Source: Firmicutes bacterium UBA3930 (lineage in GTDB: Bacteria; Bacillota; Clostridia; Caldicoprobacterales; Caldicoprobacteraceae). Taken from it: DNA of 36,255 nt. The notes beneath the pieces were generated by a model. That model ran no database searches, was not told where the DNA came from, and worked only from the letters and a program-made list of their open reading frames with translations. Positions 1 through 9,000 of this stretch are shown piece by piece; position 1 is the first letter of the stretch, and the number at the start of each line of letters is the position of its first letter. A program made the position numbers and the translations under genes. The stretch covers positions 1-36,255 of the forward strand of contig DGEI01000017.1 in the NCBI GenBank assembly GCA_002385885.1. The letters are read 5' to 3'.

Positions 1-1312
1 CCGGTTGAACTTCTATTGCCTTGTATCCCTGTTCCGTCAGAAGCTTCAGGTCCCTTGCAAGAGTGGCTGGGTTGCACGAGACGTAAACAATCTTTTGCGG
101 CGCCATATGTACCAAAGCCTGCAGAACTTCGGTCTGGCACCCCTTCCTCGGTGGATCCAGAACTACTACATCAGCATGCAAACCTGCATCTGCCAGTCTG
201 GGAATAACTTCTTCAGCTTTTCCTGCTATAAATTCTGCATTGAAAATGTTGTTTATTATTGCATTGTCCCGGGCATCCTCTACCGCCTGAGGCACCTCCT
301 CTATTCCATACACTTTATAAGCATTTCGTGCCAAGAATAATGAAATGGTTCCTATCCCGCTGTATAGGTCTATAACTGTTTCCCTACCAGATAAAGCAGC
401 GTACTCAAGTGCTTTCCCATATAAAACCTCTGTTTGCACAGGATTTACCTGGTAAAATGAAAGCGGCGATATCTTAAATGTTAATCCAGCCAATGTATCG
501 AATATATGATCCTGCCCCCACAGGGTAATATTTTCATTCCCCAGTATTACATTAGTTTTTTTGGAATTTATATTCTGTACAATGCTGGTTATGTCAGGTA
601 TACTGCGTGTCAAAAGGTCTGCCAGCTTATCTTTATGAGGCAGGTGCCGCCCATTTGTCACAATAACAACCATAATCTGTCCGGTTGCAAATCCTATCCT
701 GGTCATAACATGGCGTATAATTCCCCGGTGCGTACGTTCATCATAAACAGGAATATTATATTCCTGAATAAAATCTCTTATAATTCCAATGACCTTGTCG
801 CCGTTTTCGTGCTGGATTATACACCTGTCTATATCAACAATATCATGGCTCCGGGGCGCAAAAAAGCCTATGGACAATAGACCATTTCCCATGCGTACAG
901 GAAACTGAGCCTTATTACGGTATCTCCATGGATTATCCATTCCTATAGTATCATGCACTTTTATATCTCCGATCTTCCCTATCCGTTCTAAAGCATCACG
1001 CACTCTGCGAGTTTTGAATTCAAGCTGGCGTTGATATGAAACATGCTGAAAAGTACAACCACCACACGTTTTCGAATAAGGACATAACGGAAGTACTCTG
1101 TCGGGTGACGGATCAATAATATCCATTAGTTCACCATATCCATGGTCTTTCCCCACTTTTACCGATCTGATCCTTACCTTCTCACCCGGCAGAGCTCCCT
1201 CTACAAACATGGTAAAGCCTTCAATACGTCCTATGCCTTCTCCGTGAACACCTGCATCATCAATATTCATTACATATTCCTGTTTTTCTTTTACCGGTAT
1301 CCCTTGTTTCAT
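1..1312 (-). CDS. rlmD: 23S rRNA (uracil-5-)-methyltransferase, RlmD/RumA type (3' end cut by window edge)
   Basis: I translated the minus strand from the window edge. The N-terminus carries a TRAM-like beta domain (residues about 8-65), then the 4Fe-4S cysteine cluster CPYSKTCGGC. The C-terminal half has the SAM-binding segment DLYSGIGTISLFLA, the DPPRKGC motif and the catalytic-cysteine motif YVSCNPATLARDL. These define the RNA m5U methyltransferase family (RlmD/RumA, TrmA), which methylates U1939 or U747 of 23S rRNA using S-adenosylmethionine. About 437 residues are visible; the frame is still open at base 1, and roughly 20 C-terminal residues are missing. I chose ATG 1312 because AGGGTG lies about 6 nt upstream; an in-frame GTG three codons earlier is possible. 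The family is secure. Which uridine is modified is inferred. Confidence 0.9.
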   Translation of the reverse strand, partial: MKQGIPVKEKQEYVMNIDDAGVHGEGIGRIEGFTMFVEGALPGEKVRIRSVKVGKDHGYGELMDIIDPSPDRVLPLCPYSKTCGGCTFQHVSYQRQLEFKTRRVRDALERIGKIGDIKVHDTIGMDNPWRYRNKAQFPVRMGNGLLSIGFFAPRSHDIVDIDRCIIQHENGDKVIGIIRDFIQEYNIPVYDERTHRGIIRHVMTRIGFATGQIMVVIVTNGRHLPHKDKLADLLTRSIPDITSIVQNINSKKTNVILGNENITLWGQDHIFDTLAGLTFKISPLSFYQVNPVQTEVLYGKALEYAALSGRETVIDLYSGIGTISLFLARNAYKVYGIEEVPQAVEDARDNAIINNIFNAEFIAGKAEEVIPRLADAGLHADVVVLDPPRKGCQTEVLQALVHMAPQKIVYVSCNPATLARDLKLLTEQGYKAIEVQP

Positions 1313-1742
1313 CCATTTCACCCTGTTCGACAATATTACGATTCTGTTTTTTCATTGCAATAATTAGTATTCTTTATAGTGATTTTATCAATTTATCATA
1401 TACGGTGGTATATTTGTTTTACATTTATTATTGCCCTTTTGTCAATAGCTTTTCTGCATAAAACAAAAAAATCCCCAATCTTATATCCAAATTATCAGCA
1501 TTTACCTATTATAAGAATACGGACAAATTCACATCACCAGGATATTCTATCATATGCAGCACCGTTAATTCATCATAATTTACTAATTGTAATACCGGTA
1601 TATCCTTAAGATACAGGTATCCGCCAGATAATTATAACCAGGCAGAAATTCCATCAGCCTTCGAGCAGCTTCTCCGGTTAATACCACTTTATGGGCAAAA
1701 TATAAAAGGGCCAACTGCTCACTGGCCCTTTTATCGTCATAA
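1313..1742. other. 430-bp intergenic region with no convincing gene
   Basis: This AT-rich gap separates the RlmD-type gene from the LysM gene. It contains the LysM terminator hairpin (1704-1732). A 76-codon plus-strand frame at 1379-1609 has no ribosome binding site and low-complexity coding character, so I do not call it. On the minus strand a frame ending at the stop 1583-1585 stays open back through the terminator into the LysM gene (see findings). No strong promoter for the RlmD-type gene stands out. Confidence 0.6.
1704..1732 (-). terminator. Rho-independent terminator of the LysM gene
   Basis: The stem AAAAGGGCCA (1704-1713) pairs perfectly with TGGCCCTTTT (1723-1732) around a 9-nt loop. 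It starts 11 nt after the LysM stop codon, and on the minus strand it ends in a T run. The A/T flanks would also let it work on the plus strand. Confidence 0.9.
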
Positions 1743-2624
1743 TCATACCGGTATGCATATCCTCTGGCCTATTTGAAGCCTGTTTGGATCTACGCCGGGA
1801 TTGGCTGCAACTATAGCCTGTACCGTGGTGTTAAATCTTCTGGCAAGGCTGAAGAATGTATCCCCTGCCCTTATTATATACGGTGTGGTACCAGCCGGGC
1901 ATCCGGACGGCGCACCCATGGGTATGCATATCCTCTGGCCTATCTGAAGCCTGTTTGGATCTACGCCGGGATTGGCTGCAATTATTGCCTGTACCGTGGT
2001 GTTAAATCTTCTGGCAAGGCTGAAATAGGTGTCTCCTGCCCTGATAATATATGCAGTAGTTCCGGCCGGACATCCAGGCGGCGCGGCTGCGGGAATACAG
2101 ATACGCTGTCCTATCAGCAGGCCTTCCGGATCGACTCCCGGGTTGGCCGCAATCAAAGCTTCAACGGTGGTATTAAACCTCCTTGCCAGGGAGAAATATG
2201 TGTCTCCAGCCATTATCGTGTATACGAATGTCCCCGGCGGACACATAGACGGTGGCACAGCTACCGGTATACAGATAATCTGCCCTACCCTTAAGCTTTG
2301 CGGATCAATTCCCGGATTGGCTTCAAGCAGGTCATCTACCGAAACGTTAAAACGGCGTGCAATTGCAAACAGGGTATCCCCCTGCCTTATGGTATAGAAA
2401 TTTCCTTCCGGACAGGATGGAAACTGCGGCTGCATGGGTATACATATTCTCTGCCCAATCTGCAGGCGGTTTGGATCAACTCCGGGATTTGCAGAGATAA
2501 TTGCAGCTACCGTTGTGTTAAATCTTCTTGCAAGAGAAAAAAATGTATCTCCCGGTCTAATTGTATAAGGCATAGTACCAGGAGGACATTGCTGCATGGC
2601 ATAGTAATCCATCGGGTATTCCAT
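1743..2624 (-). CDS. Five-repeat LysM domain protein
   Basis: The 293 residues are almost entirely five LysM domains, at about 19-63, 76-120, 134-178, 191-235 and 248-292. Each carries a GDT.FSLARRFNTTV-like first half and an ANPGVDPNRLQIGQRICIP-like second half. LysM domains bind N-acetylglucosamine-containing glycans such as peptidoglycan. Each repeat has two cysteines, one before the domain (CPxGT) and one in the RICIP motif, which could form a disulfide. There is no signal peptide and no catalytic domain. That fits spore-coat or forespore-associated LysM proteins, which are not secreted by the Sec route, but this role is inferred. The start is well supported: AAGGAGGT lies 9 nt upstream of ATG 2624. 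The gene is probably monocistronic, because a terminator follows. Confidence 0.9.
   Translation of the reverse strand: MEYPMDYYAMQQCPPGTMPYTIRPGDTFFSLARRFNTTVAAIISANPGVDPNRLQIGQRICIPMQPQFPSCPEGNFYTIRQGDTLFAIARRFNVSVDDLLEANPGIDPQSLRVGQIICIPVAVPPSMCPPGTFVYTIMAGDTYFSLARRFNTTVEALIAANPGVDPEGLLIGQRICIPAAAPPGCPAGTTAYIIRAGDTYFSLARRFNTTVQAIIAANPGVDPNRLQIGQRICIPMGAPSGCPAGTTPYIIRAGDTFFSLARRFNTTVQAIVAANPGVDPNRLQIGQRICIPV
1746..2588 (-). repeat. Tandem LysM-coding repeats, period 171 bp (first unit 174 bp)
   Basis: Five in-frame units correspond to the five LysM domains. Unit spacing measured cysteine to cysteine is 58, 57, 57 and 57 codons. The two 3'-most units (starting near 1922 and 1751 on the plus-strand numbering) are nearly identical over long stretches. 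The second and third units from the N-terminus are more diverged. This suggests recent duplication or gene conversion at the 3' end. Confidence 0.85.
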
Positions 2625-2801
2625 TATCCCATTACCTCCTTATTAAATACTATTACAGTATATTCAAGGAAGTAATGAACTGTTACCCGATGACGGGGGC
2701 TTTTTCCGGCAGCTAATCAACACAGAAAAAATTTCCAACATCGAGCAGAACACATTAAATTGGCATTTATCAGCCAACCAATTACTTTATTGGTAAAAAC
2801 C

Positions 2802-3746
2802 TCATAAGACAAAACAAGCCTTTTTTGAGCCCACGATATAACCATTATCGTTCTTTATTTCATTGGGAAATAATGTCTTCAGCCGTTCTAAAGTCGTTTT
2901 ATTTTTGTAGCCAATTTGTTCAAGTATTGATCCGATAATGAGCGTCCATTCATCAGTTGAACCATCTTCAATCTTTAAAACAAAACCCAATCTCTCCTTC
3001 TTAAGTCCAAAACAGTAAACACCCATAGCTCCGCCTTTAGCAACTATGTTGTCATCCTGCAATAATGCAGAGCATACGCTTTTTGTACCGGCTATCATTT
3101 CAGGATGAGCGTTCATCAGTTTTACAATCCGTTCGACAGTACTTCTTACCCCGCTATCACCGATTAAATCGGGGCAGGCAAGCCTCAGATAAGCATTTGC
3201 AATATGTCTGATAGGCATTGCAAACACCGGAACTCCACATCCGTCCACACCAATCCGTATGTCATCCTCAGGATATTCAGAAATCATTGATATGTGTTTT
3301 TTTATTATCTGTTGAACAGGGTTTTGGATACTCCAGTAACTTTCCATGTCATATCCCAGTTCTTTACAAAGCATTAAAATCCCAAAGTGCTTGCCAGCGC
3401 AATTGTGGTATATCCTCCTGGGCTTCGCCACACATATTAATTTATCTTCCTCAATTCCAGTCTTTGCTATAATTGATTCAAGAACCTCTATATGAAAAGG
3501 TTCGGCCATATGGGATGCACATAGGATGGCAGCTTCTTTGCCTTCCAAACCGTATTTTTCCACCAAACCAAGTTTAAAAACAGGAATGGCCTGTATGGGT
3601 TTAGCAGTGGAACGCATATATGCTATATGATTTGGATCTCCAACAGAAAAAACAACTTTTCCTTTATCCGATACACCGCAAATAAAACCCCGGTGCACAT
3701 TTTCCACAATACTGCCTCTGTATTCTTCGACCAATAAATTACTCAA
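2802..3746 (-). CDS. Asparaginase II family protein
   Basis: The protein resembles the Asparaginase_II family (Rhizobium etli AnsA type): an N-terminal EEYRGSIVENVHRG segment, the STAKPIQA motif near residue 50, CASHMAEP near residue 80, the NCAGKH motif, and GVDGCGVPVFAMP in the middle. Members hydrolyse L-asparagine to aspartate and ammonia, and are unrelated to the classical bacterial AnsA/AnsB fold. At about 314 residues it has the family's usual length. The frame opens at GTG 3755, but that codon overlaps the AGAGGTG ribosome binding site. TTG 3746 lies 6 nt after that site and is the better start. No neighbour is functionally linked. The substrate is inferred from family only. Confidence 0.85.
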   Translation of the reverse strand: MSNLLVEEYRGSIVENVHRGFICGVSDKGKVVFSVGDPNHIAYMRSTAKPIQAIPVFKLGLVEKYGLEGKEAAILCASHMAEPFHIEVLESIIAKTGIEEDKLICVAKPRRIYHNCAGKHFGILMLCKELGYDMESYWSIQNPVQQIIKKHISMISEYPEDDIRIGVDGCGVPVFAMPIRHIANAYLRLACPDLIGDSGVRSTVERIVKLMNAHPEMIAGTKSVCSALLQDDNIVAKGGAMGVYCFGLKKERLGFVLKIEDGSTDEWTLIIGSILEQIGYKNKTTLERLKTLFPNEIKNDNGYIVGSKKACFVL

Positions 3747-3876
3747 AATTTTCACCTCTGTTCAGGAACTCACCTATTCGTCTTACAATAAAAAATTCAT
3801 CATCCATAGGGTTCCATACTTCCAAACAATATAACCACATGTTGCAAAATATTAACTGTAATCCTCAACATAAAAT

Positions 3877-3900
3877 AACTGCCGGCTATTCCAATCAGTT
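3877..3900 (-). terminator. Possible weak terminator after the thioesterase gene
   Basis: On the minus strand AACTG-A-TTGG pairs with CCGGCAGTT, with one bulged A and two G-T pairs, followed by ATTTTAT. It overlaps the stop codon at 3899-3901. The T run is short, so termination may be inefficient. Confidence 0.35.
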
Positions 3901-4318
3901 AACCTAAACACATATTAAAGAACTTATACATTTCAGGATCTGCTTTTTTAAGATTGACAGGCTTCAAATGCGCATCGGTTATAGCATGCACCGTATAGCC
4001 TTCAGCCAGCAGGGTATCATCTTCATCGCGAAAGATCCTGTACTCCATTATCAATCTCGCACCTTTGAATTCCCTTAAGCGGCTGCGTATAACGATCATA
4101 TCGTCATATCTTGCCGGCTGTTTATAAAAACACCGGGCTTCAATAACCGGAAGCATCCATCCTTTTTCCTCAATATGCCTGTATGATGCTCCTTTAGCCC
4201 GCAAAAACTCACTTCTTCCAATTTCAAACCATACTATATAATTGGAATGATGCACAACACCCATGTTGTCGGTTTCCTGATAACGAACCCTTATGCGTGT
4301 ATCCACCCCGTTCATCAT
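3899..4318 (-). CDS. Acyl-CoA thioesterase, YbgC/FadM-type hot-dog fold
   Basis: The 139-residue protein contains RVRYQETDNMGVVHHSNY near its N-terminus. The aspartate of this motif is the catalytic residue of the 4-hydroxybenzoyl-CoA thioesterase/YbgC family. The length matches a single hot-dog domain. Such enzymes hydrolyse acyl-CoA thioesters in the cytoplasm; the chain-length preference cannot be read from sequence. The open frame begins at TTG 4330, but GGAG sits 6 nt upstream of ATG 4318, which I take as the start. It lies 46 bp downstream of pfkA on the same strand and is probably the last gene of that operon. Confidence 0.88.
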   Translation of the reverse strand: MMNGVDTRIRVRYQETDNMGVVHHSNYIVWFEIGRSEFLRAKGASYRHIEEKGWMLPVIEARCFYKQPARYDDMIVIRSRLREFKGARLIMEYRIFRDEDDTLLAEGYTVHAITDAHLKPVNLKKADPEMYKFFNMCLG

Positions 4319-4364
4319 TACCATCTCCAAGCAAATTACATTTATCCGGCCATATCAATTTATT

Positions 4365-5324
4365 CTATATCGACAGTATACCGGCGAGCTGGTACATGCT
4401 TTCAGAAATCCCCTTTGACATTGAAAGGGCTTCATCTATATCATAATCGACTATTTGGGAACCGTGGATGGCCACGACCCTGTTTATTCTTCCTTCAAGC
4501 AGAATATTTACTGCATGTGCTCCCATACGGCTGGCAAGTATTCTGTCCATGGCCGTCGGACTGCCGCCTCGTTGAAGGTGCCCAAGTACAGTGACTCTGA
4601 CTTCAAAACCGGTCTTCTCCTCAATTTCCCTGGCTATATTGAATGCATTGCCCGCTCCTTCAGCTACAATCATAATATATGATTGCTTACCCCTGTTTTT
4701 CCCCTGGATCAGGTTCTTGCATATTTCATCAATATCATATTTTACTTCAGGCACTATGATATTCTCAGCTCCGCCGGCCAGGCCGGAGTATAAAGCTATG
4801 TCTCCTGCATGACGCCCCATAACCTCAATAATATTGATCCGTTCATGGGATGTCACTGTATCCCTTATTTTGTTTAAAGCATCTATCACAGTGTTTACCG
4901 CTGTGTCAAATCCGATTGTGTACTCAGTACAGGCAATGTCGTTATCTATTGTCCCCGGGATTCCAACCACAGGCATACCCAGCCTGCTTAAATCCCTGGC
5001 GCCGCGGAAAGAACCGTCACCGCCAATAACAACAACTGCATCTATACCAAATATTTTTGCAATATTGTATGCCTTTTTTACTCCCTCCGGAGTATTAAAT
5101 TCTTCACAGCGGGCGGTACGCAATATGGTTCCGCCGCGATGTATTATTTCACCAACTGACGCAGCGCTCATTTCCTCGATGTCACCACGAATCAATCCGT
5201 TAAAACCGCGCCTGATGGCCATTACACGCAGTTTGTTGTAAACCGCTGTGCGTACAACGGCCCGGATAGCAGCATTCATGCCCGGGGCATCTCCTCCACT
5301 GGTCAGTATTCCGATTGTTTTCAT
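4365..5324 (-). CDS. pfkA: ATP-dependent 6-phosphofructokinase
   Basis: This is a standard bacterial PfkA of 319 residues. It has the N-terminal nucleotide loop TSGGDAPGMNAAIR (residues 8-21), GGDGS at 101-105, and the catalytic segment GTIDNDI with Thr125, Asp127 and Asp129, which line up with the E. coli numbering. MGRHAGDIAL and GHLQRGGSPTAMDR are also present. It phosphorylates fructose 6-phosphate in glycolysis. GGAAAGGTGA precedes ATG 5324. Upstream are the 67-aa small-protein gene, mtrB and dnaE; dnaE-pfkA linkage is common in Firmicutes. Nothing indicates a pyrophosphate-dependent variant, since the Gly residues typical of the ATP enzyme are kept (GGDGS). Confidence 0.97.
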   Translation of the reverse strand: MKTIGILTSGGDAPGMNAAIRAVVRTAVYNKLRVMAIRRGFNGLIRGDIEEMSAASVGEIIHRGGTILRTARCEEFNTPEGVKKAYNIAKIFGIDAVVVIGGDGSFRGARDLSRLGMPVVGIPGTIDNDIACTEYTIGFDTAVNTVIDALNKIRDTVTSHERINIIEVMGRHAGDIALYSGLAGGAENIIVPEVKYDIDEICKNLIQGKNRGKQSYIMIVAEGAGNAFNIAREIEEKTGFEVRVTVLGHLQRGGSPTAMDRILASRMGAHAVNILLEGRINRVVAIHGSQIVDYDIDEALSMSKGISESMYQLAGILSI

Positions 5325-5340
5325 GCTTGCTTCACCTTTC

Positions 5341-5454
5341 CTATATTATCTTTCTAAACTGCAGCCTGTTACGGCATATAATACAGAGTTTTTCCATCTC
5401 TTCAGCAAGCCTGAGAAGTTCATATAATTGCTGTTTTACATTAAATGCCGGCAT
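5341..5454 (-). CDS. Possible 37-residue small protein upstream of pfkA
   Basis: An ATG at 5454 opens a 37-codon frame that overlaps the last codons of the 67-aa small-protein gene and stops 16 nt before pfkA, just ahead of its ribosome binding site. The predicted peptide is helical and charged (KQQLYELLRLAEEMEKL), followed by a CIIC pair and a basic tail ending RKII. It fills the otherwise empty 111-bp gap. There is no good Shine-Dalgarno site of its own, so expression would need translational coupling. It could be a chance frame; I recognise no family. Confidence 0.3.
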   Translation of the reverse strand: MPAFNVKQQLYELLRLAEEMEKLCIICRNRLQFRKII

Positions 5455-5639
5455 TCCACTATAGCTTTATGAGCTTCGTGGGCTTCGGATTTGGGTACAA
5501 TTATCTCGTAGTAATTGTCCTCTGGCGCTGTATTCTTGTAAACTGGTTTTGTCTTTACCAAAAACCCTTCATTTGTTAAGAGTTCAAGTACTTTATCAGC
5601 CTTTTTCTTTCCCTCAGCCATATAAATCACTACCCACAT
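5436..5639 (-). CDS. Conserved small protein, DUF2007-like, of unknown function
   Basis: This 67-residue protein starts MWVVIYMAEGKKKADKVLE and ends EAHKAIVECRHLM. The pattern is a beta strand, a helix, a central strand (GFLVKTKPVYK) and a final helix. That resembles small ferredoxin-like-fold proteins of the DUF2007 type, and similar short genes are often found between dnaE and pfkA in Clostridia; this is from memory, not a search. The frame is open to TTG 5666, but GGGAGGG lies 6 nt before ATG 5639, which sets the start. The gene sits 33 bp after mtrB and is probably co-transcribed with mtrB and pfkA. Confidence 0.8.
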   Translation of the reverse strand: MWVVIYMAEGKKKADKVLELLTNEGFLVKTKPVYKNTAPEDNYYEIIVPKSEAHEAHKAIVECRHLM

Positions 5640-5672
5640 TACAAGCCCTCCCATTTGACGCGACAATCAATC

Positions 5673-5903
5673 CTATTCCCCGCCGGATTTTATTTCACCG
5701 TATTTCGTCAGAATTCTGGCTTTTCCCCTTATTTTGATCGCAGATGTATTTTCGGTAAACTGTGCTATCATGACTTCACCTTTGTCCAATTTTTCGGTAT
5801 GATGAAATTTGGTATCCCTTCCCCTTGTCATACCGATAATGCTAACCCCATCTTCCTCTGCTGCGACGCAAATATACTCACCAAGGATATATTGATCATT
5901 CAT
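5673..5903 (-). CDS. mtrB: Trp RNA-binding attenuation protein (TRAP)
   Basis: The 76 residues match Bacillus TRAP closely: the core GMTRGRDTKFHHTEKL, then KGEVMIAQFTENTSAIKIRG. TRAP forms an 11-subunit ring that, when loaded with tryptophan, wraps RNA carrying GAG/UAG repeats and causes termination or blocks translation of trp genes. The RNA-contact residues of B. subtilis TRAP (Lys37, Lys56, Arg58) correspond to Lys38, Lys57 and Arg59 here, and the Thr/Gly tryptophan-pocket motifs are kept. It should therefore be functional. AGGAGGGA precedes ATG 5903. Unlike B. subtilis, where mtrB follows folE (mtrA), here it sits between dnaE and pfkA. I saw no GAG/UAG repeat array in this window, so its targets lie elsewhere. 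Confidence 0.93.
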   Translation of the reverse strand: MNDQYILGEYICVAAEEDGVSIIGMTRGRDTKFHHTEKLDKGEVMIAQFTENTSAIKIRGKARILTKYGEIKSGGE

Positions 5904-5971
5904 GCTATTCCCTCCTGATATTATCGAAATGTATTCATTAACATAGTAATATTGCTGTAAATGCCAGTTTC

Positions 5972-6000
5972 ATTATATCACATGAATCTTTGCATGTTCT
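5972..6000 (-). promoter_or_regulatory. Candidate sigma-A promoter for mtrB
   Basis: On the minus strand an extended -10 element TGATATAAT (5972-5980) lies in the 126-bp dnaE-mtrB gap. A weak -35 AGAACA (5995-6000) lies 17 bp upstream. This would let mtrB, the small protein, pfkA and the thioesterase be transcribed separately from dnaE. Confidence 0.55.
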
Positions 6001-6029
6001 ACCTGTACATGTCCGATCATTATCAAAAA

Positions 6030-9000
6030 CTATCCTATCAGTTTTACGCAGTTTTCGCCCAGGACATCAGCAAGTACATTTATCAGTTCTTCATTTCCCT
6101 GTACCCATAATTCACGGTTGGCAAGAAATTTTTTGCCCGTTTCCTCCATGTAAAGGTAAACCGGTATATTGCCGCTGTACCGTTTTAGTATTGGACAGAT
6201 TTGCTTATTTACATCAATATCCGTATTCTTTTGTATCTTAAGAAACAGCTTCTTTTCCCTGGCTGTCATTTTAACCAGCGGTTTTACTTCATTCATAATA
6301 ATTTTCGGCTCCTCGTCTTCCCTTAAACTCAGTCTTCCCCTAATAACAACCAGGTTATCCTCTTCCAGCAGGGGACGATATCTTTCATAGATGCTTGGGA
6401 AAACAATAACCTCTACGCTGTCGTATAGGTCTTCCAGCATAATAAAAGCCATTATTTCGTTGCTTCGCGTGGATTTTATCTTTTTGTCAATGATTATTCC
6501 CCCTATTTCCATGGGTGAGCCATCCATCAGCCCGTTGCTCAGTGAATCATCGCCTATGCCATTCTCCGAAGGTTTTAATGCCTGCAGATCCAGGGTTGTA
6601 TTCATGCTGTCCAGTATATGCTTGTATTCGCTCAAAGGGTGTCCGCTTATATATATTCCGGTTACCTCTTTCTCCATTGTCAGCCGTATTTTCAAAGGAA
6701 ACTCATCTATTTTCGGTAGAATTTCCTGTGATAAAGCTTTATCCTGATAACTGTTCAAACCGTCGAACAGCGACAACTGACCCTGTATATTTTTTCTGCG
6801 TTCCTGGCTTATGCTGTCCAAAACCTTTTCATATACCGCCATCAGCTGTGAACGGTAAACGCCCAATGAGTCAAAAGCCCCGCATTTGATAAGGCTTTCA
6901 ACCATTTTCTTATTAATCCCTGCCGATTCTACCTTTCGGCAGAAATCTGTAAAACTCGTAAACGCACCCTTTTTCTCCCGTGCTTCAATAATAGCATTTA
7001 TTGCAGGGATACCCACATTTTTTATAGCAGCCAGGCCGAACCGTATCTTGTTGCCTACAACGGTGAAGTTTGCCCGGCTTTGATTCACATCGGGCGGCAG
7101 TACATCAATACCTTTTTTCCTGCAATACTGGATATAGGCCGCAACTTTGCTTGTGTTTGCCATAACACTGGTCATCAAAGCGGCAAGATATTCTACCGGG
7201 TATTGGTATTTTAGCCAGGCCGTCCAATATGCCACCAGCGCATATGCTGCTGCATGGGACTTATTGAAAGCGTATTTCGCAAATTCTGCCATCACATCAA
7301 AAATCCGTTCGGCTTTATCCTTTGGGATCCCCTTAGAAAGCGCACCCGGTACAATCGTACCTTTATCGCCATCCTTAAGGCCGTATATAAAATTCCGTCT
7401 TTCTTCTTCCATAATATCGGATTTCTTCTTTGACATGGCCCGTCTGACCAGATCCGACCGGCCAAGGGAATAACCCGCAAGATCCCTTACTATCTGCATG
7501 ACCTGTTCCTGGTACACTATACAACCATAGGTAACATCAAGGACGGGAGCAAGAGAATCATGGATATATTCTATTGATTCAGGATTGTTTTTGTTTTTGA
7601 TATACTGAGGGATCTGATCCATTGGTCCGGGGCGGTATAATGAAATACCCGCAATGATATCTTCAAAGGTGTTTGGTTTCAGTTCCTTCAAAAACTGTCT
7701 CATTCCCCCGCTTTCCAATTGAAATACACCATCTGTATCCGCCTGTGACAGCATATCATATACTCCCGGATCATCCAGCGGGATTTCCTCTATATTTATG
7801 GTTTTCCCGGTATTAGATTTTATAAGCTCAAAAGCATCCCTGATAACCGTCAATGTGCGAAGCCCCAGAAAATCCATCTTCAGAAGTCCCAGTTCTTCAA
7901 TCGTTCCCATGGAAAATTGGGTAGTAATGTTATCATCGTTTTTTTGCAGTGGGACATACCGTGTTATAGGTTCTTTTGAGATAACCACACCGGCAGCATG
8001 GGTTGAAGCATGCCGGGGCATTCCTTCCAGCTTTCTGGATGTATCTATAAGCTTTTTTATCCGGTTATCCTGATTATACAGTGTTCGCAGTTCGGAATTT
8101 ATCTCCAGGGCACGTTCTATGGTCATACCAAGTTCAAAGGGAATCATCTTGGCTATCCTGTCAACTTCTGCATAGGAAAAGTTTAAGCTTCTGCCCACAT
8201 CCCTTACCGCAGCCCGTGCCGCCATAGTTCCGAAGGTAATAATCTGGGCAACCCTGTCCTTGCCGTATTTTTCGGTTACATAATCTATTACCTCCTGCCG
8301 GCGTTCATAACAAAAATCCACATCGATATCGGGCATGGTTATCCTTTCCGGATTCAAAAAGCGTTCGAACAGGAGGTTGTATTTCAATGGATCTATCTGG
8401 GTAATGTCCAGGACATAAGCAACAATGCTTCCCGCTGCGCTTCCCCTGCCAGGGCCCACCATTATTCCGTTTTCCTTAGCAAATTTAATGAAATCCCAAA
8501 CGATTAAAAAGTAATCAACGTATCCCATCTGTTCAATGACGCCCAGCTCATATTCAAGGCGTTCCTTAACCTCCCGGGTGACCGGGGAATATTTCCGGTT
8601 CATCCCCTCATAGCATAGGTGCCTTAAGTACTCCGTTCCGGTATATCCCTGAGGCACGTCATATTTTGGCAGGTGAAGGGTGTTAAAATCAAAATCAACC
8701 TTACACCGCCGTGCTATTTTCAAGGTGTTTTCTATACCCTCCGGACAGTTCTTAAAAAGCTGCATCATCTCGGATGGAGACTTCAGGTAGAATTCACTTG
8801 TCTCAAACTTCATACGATCTTCTTCATCTACCGTTTTCCCTGTCTGAATACACAGCAATACGTCATGAACCTCAGCATCTTCTTTTTCAATATAATGAAC
8901 ATCATTGGTAACAACCACAGGAACACCGGTATCCCTGCTTAGCTTCAGGAGTTCCTCATTTATAGTTTTCTGCTGCTCAATACCATGATCCTGCAGTTCT

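Noticed and set aside
1379..1609. 76-codon plus-strand frame in the intergenic gap
   Set aside because: No ribosome binding site or promoter, no family resemblance, and it lies antisense to the minus-strand leader region.
1773..2675. Several plus-strand frames opposite the LysM gene
   Set aside because: They are antisense shadows of the repeated LysM coding sequence; their repetitive sequence follows from the LysM repeat.
2735..2800. Two small inverted repeats (CCAAT/ATTGG and TTGGC/GCCAA) after the asparaginase gene
   Set aside because: Short stems that compete with each other and have no proper T run, so I could not call a terminator or riboswitch.
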